From contig JALECJ010000258.1 in assembly GCA_023515745.1 (NCBI GenBank), positions 1,616,501 to 1,680,500 of the forward strand: a DNA stretch of 64,000 bases, written 5' to 3'. The stretch comes from Amoeboaphelidium protococcarum (lineage: Eukaryota; Aphelidiomycota; Aphelidea). Positions 24,427 through 37,623 of the stretch are shown here, piece by piece (position 1 is the stretch's first letter; every line of letters starts with the position of its first letter). The notes under the pieces were generated by a model. That model searched no databases, had not been told where the DNA came from, and was given only the letters and a program-made list of their open reading frames with translations. Both the position numbers and the translations under genes were made by a program.

Positions 24427-25102
24427 ATGTCCAAGATGCAACCGAACGAGCACGTTGTGGCTGGTTAAAGACTGGGCAATGCATTAGAATATGCCATTGG
24501 GAATAATGTCTACTGCTTTAAAGATGGTATTTACGCATCGCTGACTGGTAGCGTTGAGATTAAGAAGTAACATGTAAGTTTTTTAATATTTTTACCGATT
24601 ATCTTTGATGATATACTAAGCTTGTTAAACTGTTAAATTTAGGTAGAATAATTCCAAGTCTTAAATATCTATAGTAGGATCAAGGTCCACTAATTCAACA
24701 CCATCAATTAATTCAGTGATTTTGGGTAAAGTATCACGCGTCACTCCAGTGCAGGCGAATGTCGATATTCTGGCATTGAGTGATAACATTGCCGAGGATG
24801 GTCGACTGTTCATAGAGCCGTATAAAGGCGTACTCCGGAAGTAGGATGTGCGATTGCATAACATTGATCAGGTGGTGATGAGTGACTGCTTCCGGCCTGA
24901 TGATGTCATTCGCGCAGAGATTATATCATTTGGTGATAGTCGCAGCTACTACCTGTCCACTGCCAAGAACGAGTATGGTGTGGTGTATGCTAGATCTTCA
25001 GACAGTGATGCTGTAATGCAACCAATCTCTTGGTAGTCCATGTAATGTACAAAATCTGGTATGATTGAATTGAGAAAATGTGCAAAGCCTCTTGATACGT
25101 GA
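24427..25102 (+). CDS. Exosome subunit CSL4 (EXOSC1)
   Basis: S1-domain cap subunit of the RNA exosome. Exons 24427-24573 and 24647-25102 (73-bp GTAAG...GGTAG intron) give 200 aa. The N-terminal CSL4 motif VVAGQRLGNALEYAIGNNVY is followed by the S1 domain (SVILGKVSRVTPVQANVDIL ... VLRKQDVRLHNIDQVVMSDCF) and the near-invariant IISFGDSRSYYLSTAKNEYG. The C-terminal zinc-ribbon remnant is WQSMQC-TK-SGMIELRKCAKP, with Gln encoded by TAG and TAA exactly where CSL4 has WxxMxC. Confidence 0.95.
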
Positions 25103-25193
25103 CATCCTTTTAAAATATAGGTTTAATAGTATTAGACATAGTGTAAAATTATCCCAGTAGAGTTTAATTAATCTTCAATAATCACAAGGGATT

Positions 25194-26366
25194 TCATTAT
25201 TATTTGTCGCATGTGGCGATATTCTGGCGCCAGTCAAGCATGATACATGCAGTGCAGTAGTGAGCATAGGTGGCACATACAACAGCGATATGCCACCACT
25301 GATGTGAGTGACCGAAAATATCACACTTGCCGGGGAACCATCTCTCCGGAATACGACTGGCGTAAATGAAAGCCCCACCCAGATAGAAAAAGGTCATCAC
25401 ACCAATGCCAACATACGCGCGGTAGTCTAGAGTTTCTGGGAATCCGTACTCTATCAGATACTGGAAGCAGGGTGTTGCACTAGTCACAGCGCTCAAAGTG
25501 TAAATAATGGCCCGCCATTTACGAAAGCTCCGATGCGCCCACTTCTCATGAAATGGACCAATAACACCCACAAAGGCAACCATAATGGTCAGCGTAACCC
25601 ATACTCGTCTACTGATAGCATCGCAGTAGAACGCCAAGTAGGTGATAATACTGTTAGATCCACAGATCATCGTGCTGATACCGGCATAATCAAGACATCC
25701 AAACTTTACAAATGCATACTTGGAGTGAGAGTAATGAGTGTGGAATAGAGAGCTGAATAGGAAACAGGCGATGGCACAGCAAAAGAACATGGACATTGCC
25801 AGCTTATCACCCACAAGTGCATCTTCACCTCTCATCCCACCCACAGTCTAGATGAACAGATAGAGCACCAGACAGAGACCGAACAAGTGGCTCCAAATGT
25901 TCATAGACTCATTATGGAGTCTCAATATGGAGTGCCACAACTCAAAATAGGTGTAGTAAGCACGATAACCAGAGCGAATGTACTCATTGTCCTGCAAGAA
26001 AGTAGGTACATCCTTATACGCAAATGTGGGTGGAACGTATATCCTACCTTCCTCTTTGCAGCACTATCGCTCCAGATTCAACTTTTCTGTCCATCTCTTC
26101 ACCTTAATGTCTTCTTCATCTGGCAGAACATCTGTTACACCACTAGCCACCAACTTATGAATATCCTGTGATGATAAATGGATCTCTCTCCTCCTCAATG
26201 AATTACCACGATTAAACGATGAATCTTGAGCCTTGTTGACTGCAGAAGATTGACCGTCATCATCATTCTACTAATCTAGCAGATTAACATACTCACCATC
26301 ATCTACACCATCAGCACTATCGCTAGCAGTCGATGACTATTTCAATCTTGATCCCTTTTTAGGCAT
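25194..26366 (-). CDS. PAQR/adiponectin-receptor family 7-TM protein
   Basis: A 390-aa intronless membrane protein of the haemolysin-III/PAQR (Izh) family, putative ceramidase-like receptors. A Ser/Asp-rich cytoplasmic N-terminus precedes the family box FLQDNEYIRSGYR and LHNESMNIWSHLFG. Zinc-site motifs are present: SSLFHTHYSHS and LDYAGIS early, and FGHSHQWWH near the C-terminus. About seven hydrophobic helices lie between residues 165 and 385. It diverges from DDX52 with about 660 bp between starts. Confidence 0.93.
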
Positions 26367-27025
26367 TGCAACCACCATCAGTTTTATTTATTAAGACTAA
26401 GGAATAAATAAAGAATCTCACAAACAGATTTAAAAGCAGAGAATAATCAAATGTCGTTACAGAACTAACACACAGTTTATTACTGTATTACCGATCGGAA
26501 ATGGTGGGAATAAAACTTTACTTTTTATAAGCAACTGAGCCAGAACTAGAATGTTGTTTGTTTGCCACACCAAGAATCTACCGAGATTTGACTGAAAGAG
26601 GTTAAACTTTCCCAACAATAACCAAGTGATGAGAATAGAATCAGAGTGTAACAACAAAACAACATCAAACTAAAAGGGAATCCCGATCGCCGATGATGAA
26701 GAATGATGACAATTTGATGGAGAGAGCGCGATCGGAACGACGGACGTTGAAAATTGATCAAAGCTTTTCGGTATTTCACACTTTGATTGACTATCTCAAA
26801 TCATCATTTCTGTAATACCGCAATTTAATTTCATTTATTTATGCATCCTATCTGTATTTAGATATTAATTCAGAGGAGGCTTTAAAAGAGATAGACCTCT
26901 TTAACATTGAAACAGAACTCATTGTAATACGCGTTCCCTAATTTACGACATTGATCGACACAATTAAATCGCGTTCTCTCAGATTTTCTCTTACAAGTGA
27001 ACATCAATCACAGAGAAAGTAAAAA
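26367..27025. promoter_or_regulatory. Divergent intergenic region
   Basis: 659 bp between the starts of the PAQR and DDX52 genes, hence a likely bidirectional promoter. No motif is distinctive enough to name. Confidence 0.4.
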
Positions 27026-28639
27026 ATGACAAAATTAACTACGGGCATTAAGTTTGATACGAAGCGATTCAAATCTGATATCGAGCTATTCTAAAAGAAA
27101 TAGAATAAGAAGTAGAGGATAAATGCCAATGATATCTAGTCAAGTTCTGTGTTCCAGTTACCAAATGACGCGTAATTGCCCGATTTCTTTGCTAGCAAGT
27201 AGTAAAAGTAAACAAATGTGGAGGCCTCTGAATTATAATCTAAGAGTCAGTAATAGCTTGGAAGTGATACCAATGATACTCTGCATTTGATTAAAAGCCA
27301 AGATATAGAGGATTTTAAAGACTAGGAAGAGCTGGCATTATTTAGAAAGCGGAAATAGATTCGCATATATGGAAATAATGCTGTTGTTGATCCGGTTAAA
27401 AGTCTGATGCATCTTTAGGAATAGTATCAGATTCAAGATGAAGTTGTATCTGCTATGATGAGGTTTGGATATCACGAGTTAAGTGCTGTTCAGTTATAAG
27501 CTATCCCACTGCTTTTATAGGGAAAAGATGTGATTTGTTGTGCTCCTACAGGAAGTGGAAAATCATTGGCGTATCTAATTCCTATATTGCACAAGTTTGC
27601 CATCTTGGGAGCATCTGAGGAGAGTGGTGATGATATAAAGAGTAATAACCGCGTTAAAGCCCTTATTCTTACACCATCAAGAGAGTTGGCATCATAGATT
27701 GAACGCGAAATCGCCAAGATTCTTCCATTCAGCTCGAAATTAACCTACTCTTAGTATCAGGGAGTAGATAAACAGCTTCCTCATCTACTTGTGAGTACAC
27801 CGCTTAGATTAATGAACGCCTTAAAGAATGACAGCCTAGATTTGAGCAGTGTTGAATGCGTTGTTATAGATGAAGCGGATAAAATGTTTAATGACAGTCT
27901 GTTGAAATAGCTTGATTGCATATTGGCAGCTTGCAATAGACAGAATGTACAAAAGTGTCTGTTCAGTGCCACTATAAATTCTGATGTAGAGCTAATGGCG
28001 ATGGGTATTATGAAGAATCCTGTGCGCGTCGTTATTGGTACTAGACACGCGGCTAATGACCAGATTGACTAAAAATTGCTCTATGTCGGTCAAGAAGAAG
28101 GCAAAATGATGGCATTACGCAATTTGATCCATGATGGAATCAAGCCTCCCGTTCTCATCTTTGTGGAGACTATTGAACGTGCCAAGATGCTTTATCAGAG
28201 TTTGAGCTAGAAAGCGGAATTACACGTTGATGTTTTCCACTCTGAACTATCTGCTGATGAACGTGAGTTGGCTATTAAGAAGTTTCGAAAGTAAGAGTCT
28301 TGGATTCTAATCACCACTGATCTCCTCGGTCGTGGAATTGATTTTAAAGGTGTGCGCATGGTCATCAACTATGACTTCCCACCCAACGCGGCGTCATATA
28401 TCCATCGCATCGGGCGCACAGGACGCGGAAAGCAGAGCGGTACAGCTGTGACATTCTTCTTGAAGTCTGACGCATGCAAATTACGAAGCATCGCCAATGT
28501 GATGAAGAGTAGCGGCTGTGAAGTTCCCGAGTGGATGTTGAAGTTGCCCAGGGAGAAAGATGCCAAGAGAAGGAAATTGTAAAAGTTTGTAGCCAAAGGA
28601 AAATAGCAATAATAGAAGCCGTCGAATAAGGCTGAGTGA
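27026..28639 (+). CDS. DEAD-box RNA helicase DDX52/ROK1
   Basis: A 537-aa intronless helicase for 18S rRNA processing. The N-terminus is Gln/Lys-rich with many TAA/TAG. The helicase core follows: [21 protein letters not shown], Walker A APTGSGKS (about residue 173), SRELA, DEAD ([10 protein letters not shown], about 281), [38 protein letters not shown] and HRIGRTGRG. The pair VLIFVxTIERAKxLY with the tail [13 protein letters not shown] is characteristic of ROK1/DDX52. Confidence 0.93.
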
Positions 28640-28733
28640 ATTGACTATTTTAATATATAGTATATTGCAAAGTAAAGTTGTTTTTAAAATTCTCCCTTCA
28701 AGTTATATAGTGAGTGTCTCATTAATACAGATA

Positions 28734-29121
28734 TCACAGGTATATGCCAAAAGATTGCATGAGAAAGAGAGAGCCAAAACCGAGTAGGACAGACGCAGGT
28801 ACCGCCATGGACAACTCTCTTAGCAGGGATCGCTAACTTGGGACAGTGTTCACTTGATATCTACCTTCTGAATAAAAGAGGAGTTATTCAAGTAAATTAA
28901 TTCTAGAAATGTCAATTAACACATATAACTTACATTAAGAAGGATGAAGCAAGTAAGAATCCCAATGACAGCAAGAGAATATTCAAGATTTTAAAGTATG
29001 CTTGAGGTACAAATTCCTCAAACTCTCTAGCATTCTCCCAGTCCACCTACATATTATAACCGAAAGTTGAGTATACTCTCTAAATAATAGCTCAAATGTA
29101 CTTTACAAACTAAGAATTCAT
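28734..29121 (-). CDS. TMEM258/OST5, oligosaccharyltransferase subunit
   Basis: Three tiny exons (29107-29121, 28934-29046, 28734-28860; introns of 60 and 73 bp) join in frame to 84 aa, the size of human TMEM258 (79 aa). There are two TM helices: residues about 20-42 (ILNILLLSLGFLLASSFLIY) and a C-terminal helix ending in GFGSLFLMQSFGIYL-TGA, which matches the family terminus GFGVLFLLLWVGIYV. The first exon encodes only MNSQF. It associates with OST for N-glycosylation in the ER. Missed by plain ORF finding because no exon exceeds 45 codons. Confidence 0.85.
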
Positions 29122-29294
29122 GTTTAAATCTATCAATCTCCGTCAGTAGTATACAGTAAATGACAATGAACCCACGTCTGAGGAATGGATAAGGCTGGGC
29201 TGAGCTCTGCAAACGCTGCAGTGTCAAAATATGAAAACGCGCGTCGGGAAAAGTCGCGTTTGTTTCATGTAGTATAAAGCTTTAACAACTTGGT

Positions 29295-30022
29295 ATGTTA
29301 CGGAGAGAAATGGTGCAAGACTCAAATGGTTATGGACATCATGGTGGTGTAAATATTCTACCTCGTTAGCTTCTGAATGGATTGACACAGGTAGCTTTCC
29401 CCGAGTATCGTGGCAGAGTTCATCCCATCACCGAGTCTTCTCGAAACTACCAAGGTGGGATATACTGTATAATGCTGCATACAACATTTCTGTATTTAAA
29501 CAGCTCAATTCGTGTAGCCAGAGAAGTCATGTCCAATCTTTAACTGTAAATACTTGTAAACTACAACATTGTGCTGACTGTGATTTGGATTATATACACT
29601 GCCGCAATGATCATTTACAGGAATACGCTGTCTTAGACGCGGCAAACGACTTAAACAACTGATGCCATTCTCCTCCTGTTGGGATGCATCTGCGAGTATT
29701 ATCGCCTTTAATTAGGTTACACCGGAAACTTACTGGAACGAGTAAGAAATTAATTATATCCGGTCATCTAAATGTAATTCAAACTAATATTATAGTGTAG
29801 GTGCCCGAACTTGTTGGATTCTCTATAGCTTCTATTTGCCCAATGCTTTTTATCACCGTGTACTTTTTAGTTGAACCGTTCAGATAGTCTGTGCTCCCTT
29901 TCGAGTACTCGTTGAATGGTTGGTACTCGATGATGTTGTTAGTTCAAGCTACATTAGGCTATTCGACTGTCAAGAAACTCATCAATTCACACAATAAAAT
30001 TTTCTCTCGTTCTGCTGAATGA
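29295..30022 (+). CDS. TMEM17-like ciliary transition-zone protein
   Basis: Exons 29295-29545, 29621-29741 and 29801-30022 (introns of 75 and 59 bp) give 197 aa, the length of TMEM17. The motif YRLQLGYTGNLLERVPELVGF corresponds to the TMEM17/TMEM216 hallmark RLYLGYxGNLxEKVPELAGF. Four hydrophobic segments are predicted. TMEM17 is part of the MKS/transition-zone complex controlling ciliary membrane entry, so the gene implies a cilium. The first ATG (29295) or 29310 could start it. Intron 1 ends in ACAG rather than the usual TGTAG. Confidence 0.87.
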
Positions 30023-30141
30023 TAATAATGTTATAAATATAATGCTTTCTCAAAAAATGTTCAATTTAAAGTCATAAGTGACCTCTTCTGCCTAACTTCC
30101 ATTCTTATTCACTTAACGCAAAGGCACTGCGAGCGACGCAC

Positions 30142-30186
30142 ACGGTGCCGTTTCATTACGCTCCCGGGCTACCGTGGGAGCACCGT
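30142..30186. other. GC-rich hairpin in AT-rich spacer
   Basis: ACGGTG (30142-30147) pairs with CACCGT (30181-30186), directly stacked on CTCCC (30161-30165) pairing with GGGAG (30176-30180), with a 13-nt asymmetric bulge. The surrounding 100 bp are also GC-rich (GCGAGCGACGC, GTCGGCC). It may be a small structured RNA or a degraded element. The rest of 30023-30780 has no recognised gene. Confidence 0.35.
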
Positions 30187-30780
30187 CGGCCCTGATCAGA
30201 TATATCAGCAGTAGTGACTGGATCGCAAAGAGTACAGCGCGGTAAAAGTTTTAGGCGCCAATACTTTAATCTTGTATCTCATCATTGCAATCGTTCCACT
30301 CCGCACGAATCAATATTCTACTTTTTTCTGGTCCGAAGCCGCTTACTGACGGCCGGAACTGATCCTGAGCTGAGCCCATCATAGCCATAGATCTAGACCA
30401 GCATCATCACAGAATTTTATGCCAAAAAAAAGTGGATCGCTTTCGACTCTACCATCAATGCATCTCCCGCGGCTTTGCAATATCACGCGAGATTAAAATT
30501 AATGAATATGGCTTAGAAACCCCGAATAAATTGTTGAGTTACAGCCTTTTCCAAGTATTACAATAGACAGAATAAGACGTAACCGCCCAACAATCCAATG
30601 CTTGGTGAAACAGGCTCAAACCGCGCGCGGACTCTAATCATTTCCTAATCAGGTATATCTGTTCCAATCAGAGCTGTTTCAGAGATTTTTAGCCACTTTT
30701 CCGCTATCAGCATGACTTCTCTATTCTCCCACTACTAGCACTCCCCGTCATTTATTTGTTGTATTAATCTGATTAATAAT

Positions 30781-31416
30781 ATGAGCTAATTTTATTCGGA
30801 AGATTGGAAAACTATATTTCAAAGAAGACTAGACGCGTTAGCCGAGGAGAATGCAGATTTGAAGCTAGAGAATGCAAAATTGAGAAAGGAGAATGATCAA
30901 AAGATCGCGAAGCTTACTGCAGAAAATGCAGAGTTGAGAAAAGAGAATGATCAAAAGATTGCAAAGCTTACTGCAGAAAATGAAGTTTTGAGAAATAAAG
31001 TAGACAAGATTGCTGAAGATGTCAAAGACATCAAAAGCAGAATGAGAGATTCTCGCCTTGCCGTTGCAAAATCCACTGCGTCCCATGATCTCGCTGTAAA
31101 GATGGTAAATTTTATTTCCAATTGCCCGTGATTTTATATGATAGATGGAAATTTTCATGCGTAGATATTAATTCTCATATGTGTGCCCGGAGTTATTGCA
31201 GTCTTTTTCGTAATCACTCTAGCTTTAGCTATCGCGAGCGGGAGTTTGGCCTCTACTGCCCAAATTGTAGTTGGCTGTATCTCATTAATCCCTACCCTAT
31301 TAGGTCTATATTGGATGGCCTAGATTCATATTAATGATCATATGGCCAACATATATAACGAGAAGGAGCTATAACGCTCATATGATGATTTGTCGAAGCC
31401 AAAGAAGAATGACTGA
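30781..31416 (+). CDS. Coiled-coil two-TM protein, family paralogue 1
   Basis: Exons 30781-31104 and 31165-31416 (60-bp GTAAAT...GCGTAG intron) give 191 aa. Exon 1 is a heptad coiled coil with an internal duplication of ENDQKIAKLTAENAELRK type. Exon 2 encodes two adjacent TM helices (ILILICVPGVIAVFFVITLA and IVVGCISLIPTLLGLYW) and a charged tail (NIYNEKELQRSYDDLSK). A clear relative lies inverted at 35985-36895. Layout (coiled coil, then hydrophobic hairpin at the C-terminus) suggests a membrane-anchored oligomer; family unknown to me. Confidence 0.75.
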
Positions 31417-31806
31417 TTTTAACTTGCTTCGTATTTTTATCGCTCGCAGCGCCTTGGCACGAAGAGCTTTTCCATTTCTCGTTTTTATCTCAATCGCGTT
31501 CGCCACGCAGATTGTAGGCTAGATCTTTTTTCACCAGCGTTACTCTATATTCCCTTTTTCGCACCATTTAAATTTTGGTTAAATGAGTTAATCTGTAAAG
31601 ATATCGTACTTACAGGGGAAATTTAAGTTAAATTCTACGAGATATGTATAATATTTGAAGAAGGGATGACAACTTTCCAAAAGCGTCAAAAGACCAAAAA
31701 AAGTTAACTGATTAAAGCAAGTTAAAATGGTAATAGATTCTTGCCTTTTCGATATCAGAACACGGTGTCTAAGTGTAGAAGATTTGAGAGAAGATCATGG
31801 TTCTGA

Positions 31807-32142
31807 TCAATCGGATGGATATTTATTACTAGTATCAGACAGCTTGGTTGATTATCGGTGTTCAAATTCAGAATCTGAAGATTTGTTATAAAACCGATAT
31901 CGATGGTTACGTGAAAATTAATGATTAAAATCGAGTATAAATAATTCTTCTACATCTTACTTGAACAATTTAGGCGGCGATCCGGATTTGACCACCAAAG
32001 TTTCCATTCTTGAAACAGCGCCGCTGTGATTGGCCCCGTGTGAATCAGTTGACTCCTTTTTATCATCTTTAGAGATTTTCTGTCCAACGCACTCTTCCCT
32101 TTTCCCACCAAAGAGAATAATCGCTCCAGTCACTGATATCAT
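31807..32142 (-). CDS. Hypothetical 111-aa protein
   Basis: ATG at 32142 opens MISVTGAIILFGGKREECVG, continues through two in-frame TAA codons and ends at TGA. The N-terminus is mildly hydrophobic and the rest polar. A competing plus-strand frame (ATG at 31726, ending TGA at about 31920) overlaps it. I cannot tell which, if either, is expressed. Confidence 0.3.
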
Positions 32143-32191
32143 ATCGACTCTTTAGCTTAGCGAAATCGTCAAATTATTTTGTATTAAAAAT

Positions 32192-32737
32192 ATGTCTAGA
32201 TTGACAGCGGTTAGTGTTTTGTTGCTGCAGCTACTATTGATCCAGCTGGCTTGTGGTTTCGCTCTTGATTAGAGATTGAATAGCCTTTTCGTCAGACCCC
32301 AGTTGCAGCATGCATTCAACAGATTCAACGATGCTGTTGATACTTTGGATGATCCACTGTATGAGTTGTGTGATGATCCGGCTAGCCATGTGATGACTAT
32401 CAAGAGCATCACTCTGGATCCTAATCCTCCAAAGATTGATCAGGACATAGTTATCAAGCTGGATGGCGACGTGAAGAAGGAAGTGACCTCTGGTAAGGTC
32501 AAGTTGGATTTGGTGCTTGGATTCATCCGCATTAGACAGGAAGTTGATCTGTGTGATAGTCTCGGCTAGTACACTGATACTAATTGTCCTCTAAAGTAGG
32601 GAAATAATGTGGTTACTGTGAGACAGCACATCCCTAGAGAGATTCCTCCATTGGCTGTCAAAGGTAACGTCAAAGCTTACGATCAGGATGGCAACCTGTT
32701 GACTTGCGTTAACATCAAATTCAAATTCTCTCGTTGA
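32192..32737 (+). CDS. Secreted ML-domain lipid-binding protein (NPC2-like)
   Basis: 181 aa, intronless. A signal peptide (MSRLTAVSVLLLQLLLIQLA) precedes an ML/MD-2-related lipid-recognition beta-sandwich. The pattern CDDPASHVMTIKSITLDPNPP, DQDIVIKLDG, DLVLGFIRIRQEVDLCD, NCPLKQGNNVVTVRQHIP, and YDQDGNLLTCVNIKFKF gives the expected Cys spacing and final strand of ML proteins (NPC2, PG/PI transfer protein). Likely sterol or phospholipid transfer in lysosome/vacuole or outside the cell. Confidence 0.88.
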
Positions 32738-32823
32738 ACACAGCGTGAATATTGTTCAGGAATCGTAAGTATATACTCGATTGTTCATTATGATATTATA
32801 ACTCTTGCCTTCACCTTAAAATC

Positions 32824-32850
32824 ACTATTCTTATTCTTATTCTTATTCTT
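32824..32850. repeat. (ATTCTT)n microsatellite
   Basis: About four tandem 6-bp ATTCTT units in the 119-bp gap between the convergent stops of the ML-domain gene and alpha-COP. Confidence 0.8.
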
Positions 32851-32856
32851 GATTGT

Positions 32857-35644
<2,788 letters not shown>

Positions 35645-35984
35645 AATTGATGTTTATAAATACAAAGTGTGACGATAATGAGGCCGTTCGTTCTGTATCC
35701 AAAACAGGGAACTAAAAGGAATAATAAAAGATGCGGGTGACTTTTTGTACGCGACTATATTTTGATGAAATGCACTACCTATCGCGAGAGAGCTAATTAT
35801 TACAAAGGAGAAAGAGTGGTTTCACTTAAATGAACCAATTGAAACGCCAAATTATGTGAAAATTTTATCAATGAAGTGAATCTGAGAATTATTAACTGTA
35901 TATGCTGTGTGGCTTTAATACATCATTCGAGGATCAAAAGTAAATGTGAGTGGCGCCTTGATCCTAGTGTAAACTTTCCCAACT
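35645..35984. other. Intergenic, nothing recognised
   Basis: 340 bp upstream of alpha-COP, containing its promoter. AT-rich, no repeat or RNA gene. Confidence 0.4.
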
Positions 35985-36895
35985 TCAGCTCAGGAGCAGA
36001 CGTTCTGTATTTCTGAACATCGCTTCCAACATTGACTTAGACAAATCATCATATGAGCGTTAGAGCTCTTTCTCGTTATAGATGTTGGCTATATGATCAT
36101 TAATATGTATCTAGGCCATCCAATATAGACCTAATAGCGTAAGGATTAATGAGAAACAACCAACTACAATTTGTGCAGTAGCCGCCAAACTCCCACTCGC
36201 TATAGCTAAAGCTAGAGCGATTACGAAAAAAACTGCAATAACTCCGGACACGCATTTGAGAATTAATATCTACGCAATGGAATCATAATGTATCACCAAT
36301 TTCAATCACAAATGAAATTTATTATTTGAAACTTTGGATCATGAGATGCAACGGATTTAGCAAGTCGGCTTTTAAGCACCCTGTTATAATGACTAGTCTT
36401 TCCGATGGTGTTAACCTTTCTTTTTTGGCATAGTCATTGTTACTTCCTCCAGATACCAGTTCAAAAGAGATTGAATCGCTACAGCTACGCGCGCGTATCT
36501 CTTTTTGCTTCAGACACCTCTGACATCAACTGCAATCATGTCGACTTTTCTCTGAGATCAGAATTTTCGGCCTTTAACTGTGCTTTTCGGCCCTGTAGGT
36601 GTGAATTGTCTTCACTTAGCTTAACGCCAACAAACAGGAGTAACTACCGGCTCTGTCCAACGACCAACTAGTAGGCCTGATCTTGGTTTTCTCGATTACG
36701 CGGTCCAACCGTATCATTAAAAAGAACCATATTTCTCATGTTAGACACCATGCATCGCACAGAAAACGAGTCCATTTCTTTAAGAGCTTTTGGTGCTTTA
36801 GCAATCGCGTCCAAACTATGGACCGACTTCCAAAATAAAGTCTCGCATGGACCGTGGGAAGTCTCATGAGAGAAGGAGAAACTCGCCTCCGCCAT
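35985..36895 (-). pseudogene. Decayed paralogue 2 of the coiled-coil/TM family
   Basis: The last exon (35985-36269, 95 codons) is about 85% identical to exon 2 of the 30781-31416 gene: same two TM helices and the NIYNEKELQRSYDDLSK tail plus 12 extra residues. The upstream matching piece SRLAKSVASHD precedes a homologous intron. Further upstream the frame from ATG 36895 (MAEASFSFSHETSHG) reads into a coiled coil and hits TGA twice before reaching it, so the copy looks broken unless an unseen intron removes them. The N-terminal 75 residues have no counterpart in paralogue 1. Confidence 0.65.
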
Positions 36896-36975
36896 GACTA
36901 TTCCTCTCGCGGAACTGCATCATCACTTCGCGATTTCAATCCCTGCAGTTGATCAGGATTCTTTTATTATATATC

Positions 36976-37566
36976 ATGGAAGATGATAGTAAAACTTTAC
37001 CGGATTTTAATATTCTGAATTATGGGTATAGACTTGCTGGATGGTTTCGCGAACCTGTGATAAAGAATGCGGGAAAGTATTCTGATGCTGATCAAATCAA
37101 CGGTGTATCCCGGAGACGACTGCCAGATGATCACCCTGCAATGGCTGAATATCGAAAGAAAGAGTACGCTCGTCTGTCGCCCATGAAACGTCAATTGGAC
37201 AATCCCGGATTTGGATTCGATCCGACTGGCCTGACTGCAAGTGGTGCTGGTGTTGTTGGTCCATAATCTGCTGGGATAGATGGTAAGTAAATCAGGCGAT
37301 TGGTTCTCACTTTGACCAATTTGATGTTTAGTGCCGTGGCTATCGGATTCTTTGGGTATAAAATGTCTAGTCATATTACTCAGGTGATGGAATTTTAGAT
37401 ATTGATGGGACTATTGAGTGGTATATTCATTTTGGGAGCCGAATGCTTTCTGATTTATCGCGCTTTAGAACGTTCACAGCCTGTACATGTTGGTGCTGGC
37501 TACGATTAAGATTTACTAAAGCAAAATGATCAGCAGCCTTCAGACTTGATGAAAAAGACTGAATGA
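36976..37566 (+). CDS. VMA12/TMEM199-like two-TM protein
   Basis: 196 aa, intronless. A polar N-terminus (residues 1-100) is followed by two TM helices, LTNLMFSAVAIGFFGYKM and LMGLLSGIFILGAECFLIY, and a short cytosolic tail rich in Gln (TAA/CAG). The helix hairpin preceded by an Arg-Arg-Leu segment resembles Vma12/TMEM199, the ER chaperone for V-ATPase assembly. Similarity is by layout and a few residues only. Confidence 0.5.
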
Positions 37567-37623
37567 TCTTCCATTGAGTAGAGATATGTATATATAGACG
37601 CTTTTACTCTCAGGTAACTACAT

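Noticed and set aside
32200..32737. Gene fragmentation as evidence of pseudogenes across the window
   Set aside because: The apparent stops in this and other genes are TAA/TAG and disappear under the reassigned code; only TGA interruptions were treated as real.
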